Source: Mesorhizobium sp. 113-3-3 (GTDB lineage: Bacteria; Pseudomonadota; Alphaproteobacteria; Rhizobiales; Rhizobiaceae). From it: a stretch of DNA of 64,000 nt. A model generated the notes under the pieces. The model did no database searches, had not been told where the DNA came from, and worked only from the letters and a program-made list of their open reading frames with translations. The position numbers and the translations under genes were made by a program. Shown in pieces: positions 10,771-19,736 of this stretch; the first letter of the stretch is position 1, and each line of letters begins with the position of its first letter. The stretch lies in assembly GCF_016756495.1 (NCBI RefSeq), contig NZ_AP023243.1, positions 4,096,501 to 4,160,500 on the forward strand, read 5' to 3'.

Positions 10771-10785
10771 GTTCCAGTTGTGTTC
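10771..10785 (-). promoter_or_regulatory. LexA SOS box (GTTC-N7-GTTC) upstream of lexA
   Basis: The sequence GTTCCAGTTGTGTTC is a perfect GTTC-N7-GTTC direct repeat, the established alphaproteobacterial LexA operator. It is 72 bases before the lexA start, where it would let LexA repress its own gene. Extra GAAC half-sites at 10718, 10731 and 10756 do not have the 7-base spacing. Confidence 0.82.
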
Positions 10786-11053
10786 CGCAACTGTTTAAAG
10801 TTTAATGAATTTGTTAAGGCCTCAGAAATTATCTGGCCCCCGGCAGCAGGGGGCAAGCGACCACGGCGCCATCGGCACATGCATTGAAATTATTTTGGTT
10901 AATGGCCTGTGGCCTACCCCAGGGTGCGCTTTGGCATCAGGCGTTTGAGAGGCGTCCGCGGGGCGAATTTGAACGGTGTATCGATCCATTTCCAGCGGAA
11001 CGAAACGAAACCAAAACGCCAACCATCGCTGGCTATCCGGGAATAGAACGCAT
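10786..11053. other. intergenic region between lexA and the dehydratase gene
   Basis: The whole gap between the lexA start (10699) and the dehydratase stop (11054) is about 354 bases. Apart from the SOS box at its lexA end it shows only a 6-bp GC stem (10836-10854) without a T tract. I see no credible gene. Confidence 0.6.
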
Positions 11054-12022
11054 TCAGGCTTCCGGCACCGCGCCGGCCAATACCTGCGCATAGGCGCCGG
11101 CATCGATATTGCCGCCGGAGATAACGCAGACAACATTGCCCGTTGCGTGCTCGCTGCGCAGAGCGGCGGCGAGCGAGGCGGCACCGGCACCTTCGGCCAC
11201 GATCTTTGCCTTCGAGAACAACAGGCGCATCGCTTCCGTGACCTGCTCGAGACTGACGGCAATGGCGCCGTCGATCAGCTGATTTGCCAATGGCCAAAGG
11301 CCGGGCACCAACGATGGGCCGCCGATGCTCTTGATGAAGGAGGGACGCGTCTTAATCTCGACAATGCGTCCGGCCGCCAACGCCGCCGTGACCGGAGCCG
11401 CGTTTTCGTCCTCGACCGCAAACACCTTGGCCTGGCCTCGCATCGCCTTGACCGCACTGGCGACGCCTGACGTCATGCTTCCCCCGCCATAGGGTGTCAG
11501 GACGCAATCGACATCGGGCAGATCTTCGACAATCTCCAGGCCAATGGTTCCGTTGCCGGCAAGCACCGCCTGATCGGTGACCGGGTTCACGAGAAGCTCG
11601 GCGCCATCGGGCCGTTCGGTTCCGACTATGTAGCGCCACCATGTCTCGTGCGAGACGAAACGCACGTCGCCACCAAGGCGGCGGACCCCGTCGATCTTGG
11701 TCCGGGGTGCGTCGGCATACATGTAGGCGGCCATCGGAACGCCAAGCGCTCTTGCCGCCCAGGCCATTCCATAGGCCATGTTGCCGGAACTGATGGTCGA
11801 CACGCCGTGCCTGAGTTCATCGGCGTCGCGGCAAAGCAAGGCGTTGAGCGCCGGCCTGATCTTGAAGGCGCCGATGGGCGACAATGTCTCGAGCTTGAGA
11901 AATATAAGCTGATCGGGCCGGCCGAGATCAGTGCGCAGCAGCGGCGTGCGCGGCAGCCAGGCGCGCAGCCGGTCACGGGCCGCGACGATCTCGTCAAGTG
12001 TCGGACGCCGCGGCAGCGTCAT
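11054..12022 (-). CDS. PLP-dependent threonine/serine dehydratase-like protein (fold type II)
   Basis: The 322-residue protein belongs to the tryptophan-synthase-beta superfamily of PLP enzymes. LETLSPIGAFKIRPA holds the expected Schiff-base lysine, SSGNMAYGMAWAA is the cofactor-cradling Asn loop, and PYGGGSMTSG resembles the phosphate-binding glycine loop. This family includes threonine and serine ammonia-lyases and EutB-like enzymes of ectoine breakdown; no regulatory ACT domain is present, so a catabolic role is likelier than isoleucine synthesis. The start codon overlaps the stop of the upstream GntR gene by 4 bases, so both come from one transcript. The substrate is not determined by sequence. 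Confidence 0.78.
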   Translation of the reverse strand: MTLPRRPTLDEIVAARDRLRAWLPRTPLLRTDLGRPDQLIFLKLETLSPIGAFKIRPALNALLCRDADELRHGVSTISSGNMAYGMAWAARALGVPMAAYMYADAPRTKIDGVRRLGGDVRFVSHETWWRYIVGTERPDGAELLVNPVTDQAVLAGNGTIGLEIVEDLPDVDCVLTPYGGGSMTSGVASAVKAMRGQAKVFAVEDENAAPVTAALAAGRIVEIKTRPSFIKSIGGPSLVPGLWPLANQLIDGAIAVSLEQVTEAMRLLFSKAKIVAEGAGAASLAAALRSEHATGNVVCVISGGNIDAGAYAQVLAGAVPEA

Positions 12023-12792
12023 CCGGAAACCGCTTTCAGACTGCCAGCGCGTGCGGCGTAGGTGTTGGCGCCGTTGTCTTCGCTGTGGACATAGACATGA
12101 AGCGTGTAGCCGATATGCGCCGTCATCAGCGCCTTTGCCCGCTCGACGTCGCGATCGAGCGCCGCTTCCATGATCGCGGTGTGATGCTCGATCGCGATCG
12201 CCTCGCGCAAGGCGTCCATTGCCTCGCCATAGCCATCCTTGAGGCCGGCCGCCGCCCGCAATGTCGGCGCCAGGCCGAGAAACCGATGATGCCGCCGCAA
12301 CTGATCGGCGATCGTCGAGCGGAAGCGCAAAAGCCAGTTGGATGTCGCCGCGCTGAGCAGCGCCGCGTGGAAGGCCTCGTGGCTCTCGTCCCATTTGTCG
12401 ACGGCCGCATCGGAAGGGTCGTCGACCGCGGTCTTGCAACGGGAGAGCCGGTAGTGGGCGGTGACGACCGCGTCCTCCCATTCCCTGCCGCCATTCGCGA
12501 TCGATTCCAGGAACAGCGGCATTTCGACAACCATCCGCGCGCGCGCCAGGTCCTCGAGCTCGGTGCGCGACACGGGGGCGACGGTAAAGCCGCGATTGCT
12601 GATGGCGGTGACCAGGCGCTCGGCTTCTAGGCGGGACAGGGCTTCCCGCAGAGGCGTCCAGCCGACGCCGTATGTGCCGCGCAGCGCGCTCAGCTTGAGG
12701 GGCGCCCCCGGCATGAGACGGGTGGTGAGGATATCGCGCCGCAGCAACTGATAGGCCGCCTCGGTCTTCGTGGAACTGTTCTGATCCTGCAT
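12019..12792 (-). CDS. GntR-family transcriptional regulator (FCD domain)
   Basis: The 257-residue protein has an N-terminal winged helix (about residues 10-75: EAAYQLLRRDILTTRLMPG, then WTPLREALSRLEAERLV) and an all-helical FCD effector domain (about 85-230) with His/Asp residues suited to a metal-bound carboxylate ligand. The frame is open to 12849, but the ATG at 12792 fits the family, and the longer version would run through the likely operator. It diverges from the transporter genes and is co-transcribed with the dehydratase. Its location makes it the probable regulator of tryptophan/kynurenine breakdown; the effector could be kynurenine, anthranilate or a CoA ester, which is inference. 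Confidence 0.87.
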   Translation of the reverse strand: MQDQNSSTKTEAAYQLLRRDILTTRLMPGAPLKLSALRGTYGVGWTPLREALSRLEAERLVTAISNRGFTVAPVSRTELEDLARARMVVEMPLFLESIANGGREWEDAVVTAHYRLSRCKTAVDDPSDAAVDKWDESHEAFHAALLSAATSNWLLRFRSTIADQLRRHHRFLGLAPTLRAAAGLKDGYGEAMDALREAIAIEHHTAIMEAALDRDVERAKALMTAHIGYTLHVYVHSEDNGANTYAARAGSLKAVSG

Positions 12793-12816
12793 CGCCGTCC
12801 GTCCATCACCAGGCTT

Positions 12817-12864
12817 GCAAAAATTATATATCATGGGGAGGCATGGCAAGAATTATATATAATG
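12817..12864. promoter_or_regulatory. two 19-bp direct repeats, candidate GntR operator
   Basis: GCAAAAATTATATATCATG (12817-12835) and GCAAGAATTATATATAATG (12846-12864) match at 17 of 19 positions with starts 29 bp apart, close to three helical turns. The second copy contains the perfect palindrome ATTATATATAAT (12852-12863). Both lie between the divergent gntR and transporter genes. The first contains a possible gntR -10 (TATAAT on the minus strand, 12828-12823), and the second abuts a TTGACA -35 facing the transporter. Repeated AT-rich palindromes are typical of GntR/FCD sites. Confidence 0.6.
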
Positions 12865-12865
12865 T

Positions 12866-12894
12866 TTGACACATGGCGAGGTACTGACCATGAT
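12866..12894 (+). promoter_or_regulatory. candidate sigma-70-type promoter for the transporter-kynU operon
   Basis: A consensus -35 TTGACA (12866-12871) is followed, with 17-bp spacing, by CATGAT (12889-12894), a 4/6 match to the -10. It sits directly after the second operator-like repeat, so a bound repressor would block it. The start codon is about 45 bases downstream. Confidence 0.45.
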
Positions 12895-12944
12895 CGCCGC
12901 AGTTGCCGCCTGTGAGCGGCGCTGATCAAATCTGGGAGGAAATG

Positions 12945-13931
12945 ATGTTGAAGTCGAAGTCCGCTTGGCTGTCGGGATTGGCCCTGGCAGGCGCATTGAT
13001 GGTCAGCGCCGGCAGCGCCGCGGCTGATCAGATACGCATCGGCATCGCCAATTTCGGCGAGCATCCGCAGCTCAACGCCGCCATAGCCGGCTTCAAGAAG
13101 GCATTGACGGACTACGGTTTTGCCGAGGGCAAGGACGTCGTATATACCGAAAGCCACACCAATTTCGATGCATCGCTGGTGCCGCAAATGATCGCCAAGC
13201 TGCAGGCCGAGCAGCCCAAGCTGATCTACACCATCACTACGCCCGTCTCGCAGATCGCCAAGAAGGCGCTCGCTGGTTCCGGCATTCCAATCGTTTTCGC
13301 CGCGGTCACCGATCCGGTGGCGGCCAAGTTGGTGCCGTCATGGGACGCCGGCGACGACGGCATGACCGGCGCCAGCGATCTGCAGGATGTCGCCGCGGTG
13401 ATGGCCTTCACCAAGAAGCTGCTGCCGAACGCCAAGCGCTTGGGCGTGCCTTACAATCCAGGCGAGGCCAATGACGTTGCCCTGATCGAAAAGATCAAGG
13501 CAGCGGCGCCCGCCGCCGGCTTCGAAGTCGTGGAAGTCGGCGTCGACAACGTCAATGACATCCAGCAGCGCATCGCTTCGCTCGCCGGCAAGGTCGACGT
13601 GATCTACGGCCCGGCTTCGAACCTGATCCAGCCAGCGATCGCTGCCGTCTCCGCGGCTGCCCGCCAGGCCGGTATCCCGGTCGTCAACTCCGACGACAGC
13701 GCGGTCCGCAACGGCACCGTGCCGGCAAGCTTCGCGGTCAACTACACGCAGGTCGGCATCAACGCCGGCAACATCGCCGCCGAGATCCTCAAGGGCAAGG
13801 ATCCCAAGACGATCGCGCCGTCGCGCCCGGCCTACAAGGATCATATGGCAACGATTTCCCGCAAGGCGATGGCCGCGTTCGGCATCGAGATACCGGCTTC
13901 GATGGCCGATTGCGGCTGCATCGTCGACTGA
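12945..13931 (+). CDS. ABC transporter substrate-binding protein, TrpX-like
   Basis: This periplasmic binding protein of 328 residues belongs to the ABC_sub_bind family (PF04392), which includes TrpX of Gram-positive tryptophan transporters. A Sec signal peptide is clear: KSK, then a hydrophobic core to SAGSAAADQ, with cleavage after about residue 26. The mature protein has two Rossmann-like lobes; YTITTPVSQIAKKAL and YGPASNLIQPA line the inter-lobe cleft in relatives. The frame opens at 12903, but GGGAGGA at 12934-12940 fits the ATG at 12945 better than the one at 12942. With tryptophan-degrading genes downstream, the ligand is probably tryptophan, kynurenine or a related aromatic. Confidence 0.84.
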   Translation: MLKSKSAWLSGLALAGALMVSAGSAAADQIRIGIANFGEHPQLNAAIAGFKKALTDYGFAEGKDVVYTESHTNFDASLVPQMIAKLQAEQPKLIYTITTPVSQIAKKALAGSGIPIVFAAVTDPVAAKLVPSWDAGDDGMTGASDLQDVAAVMAFTKKLLPNAKRLGVPYNPGEANDVALIEKIKAAAPAAGFEVVEVGVDNVNDIQQRIASLAGKVDVIYGPASNLIQPAIAAVSAAARQAGIPVVNSDDSAVRNGTVPASFAVNYTQVGINAGNIAAEILKGKDPKTIAPSRPAYKDHMATISRKAMAAFGIEIPASMADCGCIVD

Positions 13932-13987
13932 TATCGGGCTAAGGGGTGACGGCGTTGGCGCCGTCACCCTTCAGCCAGGGAGGAACG

Positions 13988-14767
13988 ATGCTCGATATCC
14001 GCTCCGCGCGCAAAGTATTCTACAAGGGCCAGGCCGACGAGAAGGTCGCGCTGGACGGCCTCAGCCTGTCATTGGCCACCGGCGAGTTCGGCATCGTCAT
14101 CGGCTCCAACGGCGCCGGCAAGAGCAGCATGCTCAACGCCATTTCCGGAGCTCTCGTCCTGGATTCCGGCAAGATCCTGATCAACGGCGCCGACGTGACA
14201 GCCATGCCGGTGTACAAGCGCGCCACAAGACTGGCGCGTGTCTTCCAGGACCCGATGCGCGGCACCGCCGCCAGCATGACCGTGGCGGAGAACATGCTGC
14301 TGGCCGATCTGCGCAGCCAGAAACGCACGCTGCGGCAAGGGCTGTACGCCACGCGGCTCGCGTCCTACAAGGAGCGCCTGGCGATATTGGGCCTCGGCCT
14401 TGAAAATCGTCTCGACACCCGCGTCGACCTGCTCTCGGGCGGGCAGCGGCAGTCGCTGTCGCTGATCATGGCGGTTGGCGGATCGCCTGACCTGCTGCTG
14501 CTCGACGAGCATACCGCGGCGCTCGATCCGCGCACGGCCGAGATCGTCATGCAGGCGACGGTGCGTGCCGTCAACGCGCTGAAGCTGACCACGCTGATGG
14601 TGACCCACAACATGCAGCACGCCGTCGACTATGGCAGCCGGGTGATCATGCTCGACGCGGGCCGGGTCCTGCTGGAGGTCACCGGCGAGGAGAAGGCAAG
14701 GGTCACGGTCATCGACCTGATCGGGCATTTTTCGGTCAAGACCGACCGCATGTTGCTGGCGAGCTGA
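13988..14767 (+). CDS. ABC transporter ATP-binding protein, TrpZ-like
   Basis: This cytoplasmic ATPase of 259 residues drives the importer encoded with its neighbours. Walker A is GSNGAGKSS, the signature is LSGGQRQSLSL, Walker B is LLLLDEHTAAL, and the switch His is in VTHNMQHAV. The start at 13988 follows the ribosome site GGGAGGAACG. The open frame from 13946 lacks a plausible initiation signal. Only 5 bases separate it from the permease gene. It groups with the ATPases that pair with BPD_transp_2 permeases. Confidence 0.9.
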   Translation: MLDIRSARKVFYKGQADEKVALDGLSLSLATGEFGIVIGSNGAGKSSMLNAISGALVLDSGKILINGADVTAMPVYKRATRLARVFQDPMRGTAASMTVAENMLLADLRSQKRTLRQGLYATRLASYKERLAILGLGLENRLDTRVDLLSGGQRQSLSLIMAVGGSPDLLLLDEHTAALDPRTAEIVMQATVRAVNALKLTTLMVTHNMQHAVDYGSRVIMLDAGRVLLEVTGEEKARVTVIDLIGHFSVKTDRMLLAS

Positions 14768-14772
14768 TCACC

Positions 14773-15696
14773 ATGGGCTTTGTTCAGGAGGTTCTCACCA
14801 GCTTCGTCGCGATCATGCCGGTCACCCTGGCGCAGAGCCTGATCCTGGCCTTTGTCGTGCTCGGCATCATGATCCCGTTCCGCATGCTGAATTTCCCCGA
14901 TCTGACCAGCGAAGGCGCCTTTCCGCTGGGCGGCTGCGTCTGCGGCGTGCTGCTGGCTGCCGGTGTATCGCCGCTGACCTGCATCGTCGTCGCATTCGCG
15001 GCGGGCTTCGCGGCGGGCTGCTGCACCGCCTTCATCCATCTGCGCTTCCGCATCCACACGCTGCTGGCCGGCATCCTGATGATGACGATGCTCTACAGCA
15101 TCAACCTGCGCATCATGGGCAAGTCCAATCTCTCCGTCTTCGGCTCGCCCACCGTGTTCGACTGGGTGCCGTTGGCGCGGCCGGGTTTTCCGGCCAGCAA
15201 GATCGTCGTCGCCGGCCTTCTCGCGCTCATCGTCTTCGTGGCGCTCTACATGTTCTTCAGGACAGAGAAGGGGACCGCCGTGCGCGCTGTCGGCGCCAAT
15301 CCCGACATGGCCGAGGCGCAGGGCATCAATGTCTGGGCGGCGACCATCGGCGGTGTTGGACTGGCGAGCGCGTTTTCGGCCTCGAGCGGCGCGCTGATGG
15401 TGCAGTCGCAGGGATTTGCCGACGTCAATATGGGACTGGGCATCCTGATCAACGGCCTGGCCGCGCTGATGATCGGCGAGGCGGTCGTCGGCAAGCAGAC
15501 AGTCTGGCGCCAGCTGCTGGCGCCCTTTGCCGGCGCGATCATCTACTACCAGCTGGTGTCGTTCTGCCTCGCCGCCGGCATGCCGCCTCCCGACCTGAAG
15601 CTCGCCACGGGCCTGTTCGTGCTCGCCATGCTGGCTCTGCCCAGCCTCAAGCGCAGCCGGGGACCCGCACCGGCTCGCGAAGCCATCCGTGAATAA
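14773..15696 (+). CDS. ABC transporter permease, TrpY-like
   Basis: This inner-membrane permease of the BPD_transp_2 (branched-chain amino acid/sugar) type has 307 residues and about eight hydrophobic segments. The loop EKGTAVRAVGANPDMAEAQGI is the cytoplasmic coupling helix that contacts the ATPase. It is followed within 8 bases by the kynureninase gene, so transporter and enzyme are on one transcript, which supports import of a compound that KynU or an upstream enzyme degrades. Confidence 0.88.
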   Translation: MGFVQEVLTSFVAIMPVTLAQSLILAFVVLGIMIPFRMLNFPDLTSEGAFPLGGCVCGVLLAAGVSPLTCIVVAFAAGFAAGCCTAFIHLRFRIHTLLAGILMMTMLYSINLRIMGKSNLSVFGSPTVFDWVPLARPGFPASKIVVAGLLALIVFVALYMFFRTEKGTAVRAVGANPDMAEAQGINVWAATIGGVGLASAFSASSGALMVQSQGFADVNMGLGILINGLAALMIGEAVVGKQTVWRQLLAPFAGAIIYYQLVSFCLAAGMPPPDLKLATGLFVLAMLALPSLKRSRGPAPAREAIRE

Positions 15697-15703
15697 TCAG
15701 GGA

Positions 15704-16963
15704 ATGTCACAAATCATGCGTGCAACGATCGATCTCGCCGCAGTCGAAGCCATGGATGCGGCGGATCCGCTGCGTGCCATGCGCGACCGCTTCATCCTGC
15801 CGGAAGGTGTGATCTACCTCGATGGCAATTCGCTGGGTGCCGCGGCGCCCGCCGTCTTCAGCGAACTGCAGAAGGCGGCGACGCAGGAGTGGGCGCAGGA
15901 CCTCATCCGCGCCTGGAACACCGCCGGCTGGTTCGACATGCCGGTCGCGCTTGGCGACCAGCTCGGACGTCTGATCGGCGCCGCTGCCGGCCAGACGGTG
16001 GTCTGCGACACGACCTCGATCAACATCTACAAGGTGCTGCATGCAGCCCTTGGCATGCGCCCGAACCGCTCGGTCATCGTCGCCGAGGGCGACAGTTTCC
16101 CGACCGATCTCTACATGGCCGAAGGCGTGGCCTCGACGCGGCCGGGCACGGTGCTGCGGCTCGAAGGCGTCGACGCGCCAACCATCGAAGAGCTGATCGA
16201 TGAGCGCGTCGCGGTCATCCTGGTCAACCACGTCAACTACAAAACCGGACAATTGCGCGACATGGCCGCGCTGACATGCAAGGCCCATCAGGTCGGCGCG
16301 CTAATCGTCTGGGATCTCTGCCACACCGCCGGCGCATTGCCGGTCGAACTCGATGCCGCGAATGCCGATTTCGCCATCGGCTGCACCTACAAATATCTCA
16401 ATGGCGGTCCGGGTGCGCCCGCCTTCATCTATGCCGCGAAGCGCCATCACGACGATGTCCATCAGCCGCTGAGCGGCTGGTGGGGCCATGCGCGGCCCTT
16501 TGCTTTCGAACAAAGCTACACTGCGGGCAGCGGCATCCGCCGGTTCCTGTGCGGCACGCAGCCGGTGCTGTCGATGCGGGCGCTGAAAGGGGCTCTGGAC
16601 ATCTGGGACGATGTCGACATGGCGGCGGTGCGCAAGAAGAGCATCGCGCTCACCGACCTGTTCATCCAGCTCGTCGAAGCCAGATGTGGCGCCCACGGCC
16701 TCGAACTCGAAGGTCCGCGCGACGGCAATGCGCGTGGCAGCCAGGTGTCGTTCCTCCACCCCAACGGCTACCAGGTGATGCGGGCCTTGATCGAGCGCGG
16801 CGTGATCGGCGATTTCCGTGCGCCGTCAACCATCCGCTTCGGCTTCACGCCGCTCTATGTCGGCTACAAGGACGTCTGGCAGGCGGTCGAGGTGCTTGAG
16901 AACATCCTGCGCACCGGCGCCTGGCAGGAAGCGCGTTTCGCGGTCAAGACGGCGGTTACCTGA
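15704..16963 (+). CDS. kynU: kynureninase KynU
   Basis: Kynureninase is a PLP enzyme that splits kynurenine into anthranilate and alanine. The 419-residue fold-type I protein shows IYLDGNSLGAAAP near the N-terminus and GCTYKYLNGGPGAPAF, whose lysine (Lys230) binds PLP at the position expected for the bacterial enzyme. Possible starts are a GTG at 15689 and ATGs at 15704 and 15716; 15704 is chosen. The gene ends 4 bases from the convergent kynA with no room for a terminator, so the two transcripts must overlap. No kynurenine 3-monooxygenase is nearby, so kynurenine rather than 3-hydroxykynurenine is the likely substrate. Confidence 0.94.
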   Translation: MSQIMRATIDLAAVEAMDAADPLRAMRDRFILPEGVIYLDGNSLGAAAPAVFSELQKAATQEWAQDLIRAWNTAGWFDMPVALGDQLGRLIGAAAGQTVVCDTTSINIYKVLHAALGMRPNRSVIVAEGDSFPTDLYMAEGVASTRPGTVLRLEGVDAPTIEELIDERVAVILVNHVNYKTGQLRDMAALTCKAHQVGALIVWDLCHTAGALPVELDAANADFAIGCTYKYLNGGPGAPAFIYAAKRHHDDVHQPLSGWWGHARPFAFEQSYTAGSGIRRFLCGTQPVLSMRALKGALDIWDDVDMAAVRKKSIALTDLFIQLVEARCGAHGLELEGPRDGNARGSQVSFLHPNGYQVMRALIERGVIGDFRAPSTIRFGFTPLYVGYKDVWQAVEVLENILRTGAWQEARFAVKTAVT

Positions 16964-16967
16964 GAAG

Positions 16968-17804
16968 TCAAAGCCGGGTGCGGACCGTCCACAGTTCGGG
17001 AAACAGCACGACCTCGAGCATCTTCTTGAGGTAGGAAGCGCCTGACGTGCCGCCGGTGCCGCGCTTCAGGCCGATGATGCGCTCCACCGTGGTGACATGG
17101 TTGAAGCGCCAGCGGCGGAAATAATCCTCGAAATCGACCAGCTTCTCGGCCAGTTCATAGAACATCCAGTAGCGCTGCGGATCGCGGTAGACGGTCTGCC
17201 AGGCGACCAGGACTTCTTCGTTTTCGCTGCGCGTCTCGCGCCAGTCCGTGCGCCTGGCGTCGGCGCCGATGTCGAACCCGTTGCGCGCCAGAAGCAGCAA
17301 CGCTTCATCATAGAGCGACGGCTCGGCCAGGATCGCCTCCAGCTTGCCGCTGAGGTCCGGCCGGTGCTTGTGGGGGCCGAGCATCGCCAAATTGCGGTTG
17401 CCCGCCATGAACTCGATGGCGCGGTATTGCCAGGACTGGAAGCCGGAGGACTGGCCGAGCGCGTCGCGGAACTCGGTGTATTCGCTTGGCGTCATCGTGC
17501 GCAGCACGTCCCAGGCATTGTTGAGCTGCTCGAAAATGCGGGCGACACGCGACAGCATCTTGAAGCTCGGCTCCAGCCGGTCTGCGCGAATGGAGCGGAT
17601 CGCGGCACCGATCTCGTGCAAAGCGAGCTTCATCCAGAGTTCCGAAGTCTGGTGCTGGATGATGAACAGCATCTCGTCATGCGCCGACGACAGCGGCGTC
17701 TGCGCGTCGAGCACTTTTTCCAGGTGCAGATAGTCGCTGTAGGACATGCGCTCCTTGAACGACATCTGTGCGCCTTCGGACGCCGGATCGTAGGGCTCGC
17801 TCAA
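16968..17804 (-). CDS. kynA: tryptophan 2,3-dioxygenase KynA
   Basis: This heme enzyme opens the indole ring of tryptophan to give N-formylkynurenine. [18 protein letters not shown] contains the distal-pocket histidine, and [15 protein letters not shown] the proximal heme-ligand histidine. [13 protein letters not shown] near the end is also typical. The best start is a TTG at 17804 (S-E-P-Y-D follows), preceded by GGAGA and giving 278 residues, the normal bacterial size. That TTG overlaps the stop of the upstream CoA ligase by 4 bases. A shorter start at MSFKERMSY is possible. It would be expressed with the ligase and convergent to kynU. Confidence 0.95.
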   Translation of the reverse strand: MSEPYDPASEGAQMSFKERMSYSDYLHLEKVLDAQTPLSSAHDEMLFIIQHQTSELWMKLALHEIGAAIRSIRADRLEPSFKMLSRVARIFEQLNNAWDVLRTMTPSEYTEFRDALGQSSGFQSWQYRAIEFMAGNRNLAMLGPHKHRPDLSGKLEAILAEPSLYDEALLLLARNGFDIGADARRTDWRETRSENEEVLVAWQTVYRDPQRYWMFYELAEKLVDFEDYFRRWRFNHVTTVERIIGLKRGTGGTSGASYLKKMLEVVLFPELWTVRTRL

Positions 17805-19426
17805 TTGATTTTCTCCGTGCGCAGCCGGAAACGCTGGATCTTGCCGGTCTGGGTCTTGGGCAAAGCGGCGATGAATTTGACCGAGCGTGGATATTTGTAG
17901 GGCGCGATCGTCGCCTTGACGTGGTCCTGCAGGCGCTTGACGGTCAGCGCGTCGGGCGCCACGCCTTGCACCAGCACGACATGCGCCTCGACGATCTGGC
18001 CGCGTTCGCCATCCTCGGCGCCGATGACGGCGCATTCGGCGACATCGGGATGCGACAGCAACGCCGCCTCGACTTCTGGCCCGGCAATGTTGTAGCCGGC
18101 GCTGACGATCATATCGTCGGAACGCGCGGCGAAATGGAAGAAGCCGTCCTCGTCCTGGGCGAACGTGTCGCCGGTCAGGTTCCAGCCGTCGCGGACATAC
18201 TCCTTCTGCCTGTCGTCGGCCATGTAGCGGCAGCCGGTCGGGCCGCGCACCGCCAGCCGTCCGGTCTCGCCGCGCGGCACCTCGCGCATCGTGTCGTCGA
18301 CGATGCGCGCCTCATAGCCGCCGACCGGCTTGCCGGTCGACGCAGGCTTCCTGTCGTCGAAACGGTTGGAGATGAAGATGTGCAGCATTTCGGTGGCGCC
18401 GATGCCGTCGAGGATCGGCTTGCCGGTCTTCTGCGTCCACTCTTCGAAGACTGGAGCCGGCAAGGTCTCGCCGGCCGAAACGGCGACGCGCAGCGATGAA
18501 AGATCGGCGCCTTCATCCATGGCCTTAAGCATGGCGCGATAAGCGGTCGGCGCGGTGAAAGAAATGGTCGCTTTGTAGGTCTCGATGATGTGGATCATGT
18601 TGGGTGGCGTTGCCTGCTCCAGCAACGTTGCCGCCGCGCCGAAGCGCAAGGGGAAGATGGCGAGGCCGCCAAGGCCGAAGGTGAAGGCGAGCGGCGGCGA
18701 GCCGACGAAAATGTCGTCCGGCGTCACCTGGAGGATTTCGCGGGCATAGGCGTCGGCGATGATCAGGAGGTCGCGGTGGAAATGCATGGTCGCCTTCGGC
18801 ACGCCCGTCGTGCCGGAAGTGAAGCCGAGCAGGGCGACATCGTCGCGGCCGGTGTTGACGGCGGTGAAGGTGACCGGCTTGTCGAGCGCGGCGCGGTCGA
18901 GTTCGGCATCATGGTTGGCGGTGCCGTCAAAGCCGATCACCTGTTTCAGGAAAGCGCTGTCCTTGGCGCAGGCGGTCATCTCGTCCATCAGCCTGGTGTC
19001 GCAGAGCGCGATGGTGATTTCCGCCTTGTCGACGATCTTGGTGAGTTCGCCGGCGCGCAGCATCGGCATGGTGTTGACGACGACCGCGCCGACCTTGGTG
19101 GCGGCCAGCCAGCAGGCGACCATTGCCGGGTTGTTGGCGGAGCGGATCAGCACACGGTTGCCCGGCTTGACGCCGTAATTCTCGACCAGCGCGTGCGCCA
19201 GCCTGTTCGTCCAGTCGGACAGTTCCTTATAGGTGCGGCGGCGGCCATTGCCGATGAGGGCGGTGTGATCGCCAAGACCCTTCTCGACCAGCCTGTCGGT
19301 CAATTCGACGCCGGCGTTGAGACGTTCGGGGTAGTCGAAGCCGTCGAGCAGGAAATCCGGCCATTGATCCGGCGGCGGCAGGTGATCGCGCGTGAACGTG
19401 TCGATATGCGCTGAAGGCCCAAGCAT
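17801..19426 (-). CDS. aryl-CoA ligase, probable 2-aminobenzoate (anthranilate)-CoA ligase
   Basis: This 541-residue ANL-superfamily enzyme activates an aromatic acid as an acyl-adenylate and then as a CoA thioester. [17 protein letters not shown] is the ATP-binding loop, [13 protein letters not shown] the adenine/substrate region of benzoate-CoA-ligase relatives, GWNLTGDTF the hinge motif, and [14 protein letters not shown] the C-terminal catalytic lysine loop. Overall it resembles the benzoate/2-aminobenzoate-CoA ligases. Overlap with kynA by 4 bases and kynureninase next door point to anthranilate as substrate. The next step, 2-aminobenzoyl-CoA monooxygenase/reductase, is not in this window. 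Confidence 0.82.
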   Translation of the reverse strand: MLGPSAHIDTFTRDHLPPPDQWPDFLLDGFDYPERLNAGVELTDRLVEKGLGDHTALIGNGRRRTYKELSDWTNRLAHALVENYGVKPGNRVLIRSANNPAMVACWLAATKVGAVVVNTMPMLRAGELTKIVDKAEITIALCDTRLMDEMTACAKDSAFLKQVIGFDGTANHDAELDRAALDKPVTFTAVNTGRDDVALLGFTSGTTGVPKATMHFHRDLLIIADAYAREILQVTPDDIFVGSPPLAFTFGLGGLAIFPLRFGAAATLLEQATPPNMIHIIETYKATISFTAPTAYRAMLKAMDEGADLSSLRVAVSAGETLPAPVFEEWTQKTGKPILDGIGATEMLHIFISNRFDDRKPASTGKPVGGYEARIVDDTMREVPRGETGRLAVRGPTGCRYMADDRQKEYVRDGWNLTGDTFAQDEDGFFHFAARSDDMIVSAGYNIAGPEVEAALLSHPDVAECAVIGAEDGERGQIVEAHVVLVQGVAPDALTVKRLQDHVKATIAPYKYPRSVKFIAALPKTQTGKIQRFRLRTEKIN

Positions 19427-19736
19427 GTCGCCGCCATCCCATTTGCTGCCTGGCCGATGCTCGAAGCACGCGTCCCAGGTGGTGGATATGAAGTTCCCGT
19501 CTTTTCGCGAGAGGCTTCGTGCAGCCAGTTACACCTGTTCGGCGACGCACCGCAGGGCGGGCATCCGCAGGTTTGGACGGCACAGCAGACCTCCCATTGT
19601 CGGCTGTTCTTCGGGGAGGATCGCACCAGTCGAAATTTGTTTCAAGCCTAAAATGTTTTTGCCCTGACGCATTGACGCATGGCATGGTGACAGCCATTGC
19701 TAGCGCCAAACGGATGCGCTTTTGGGGAGGGTGCCA
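19427..19736. other. divergent intergenic region, CoA ligase / formamidase-like hydrolase
   Basis: About 310 bases with no convincing gene. It must hold the promoters of the leftward ligase-kynA pair and the rightward hydrolase. I do not see a copy of the 19-bp element found before the transporter, so control by the same GntR protein is not shown. Confidence 0.55.

Noticed and set aside
12903..12944. Longer N-terminus of the TrpX-like protein
   Set aside because: It would place a polar extension before the signal peptide and its start lies upstream of the GGGAGGA ribosome site.
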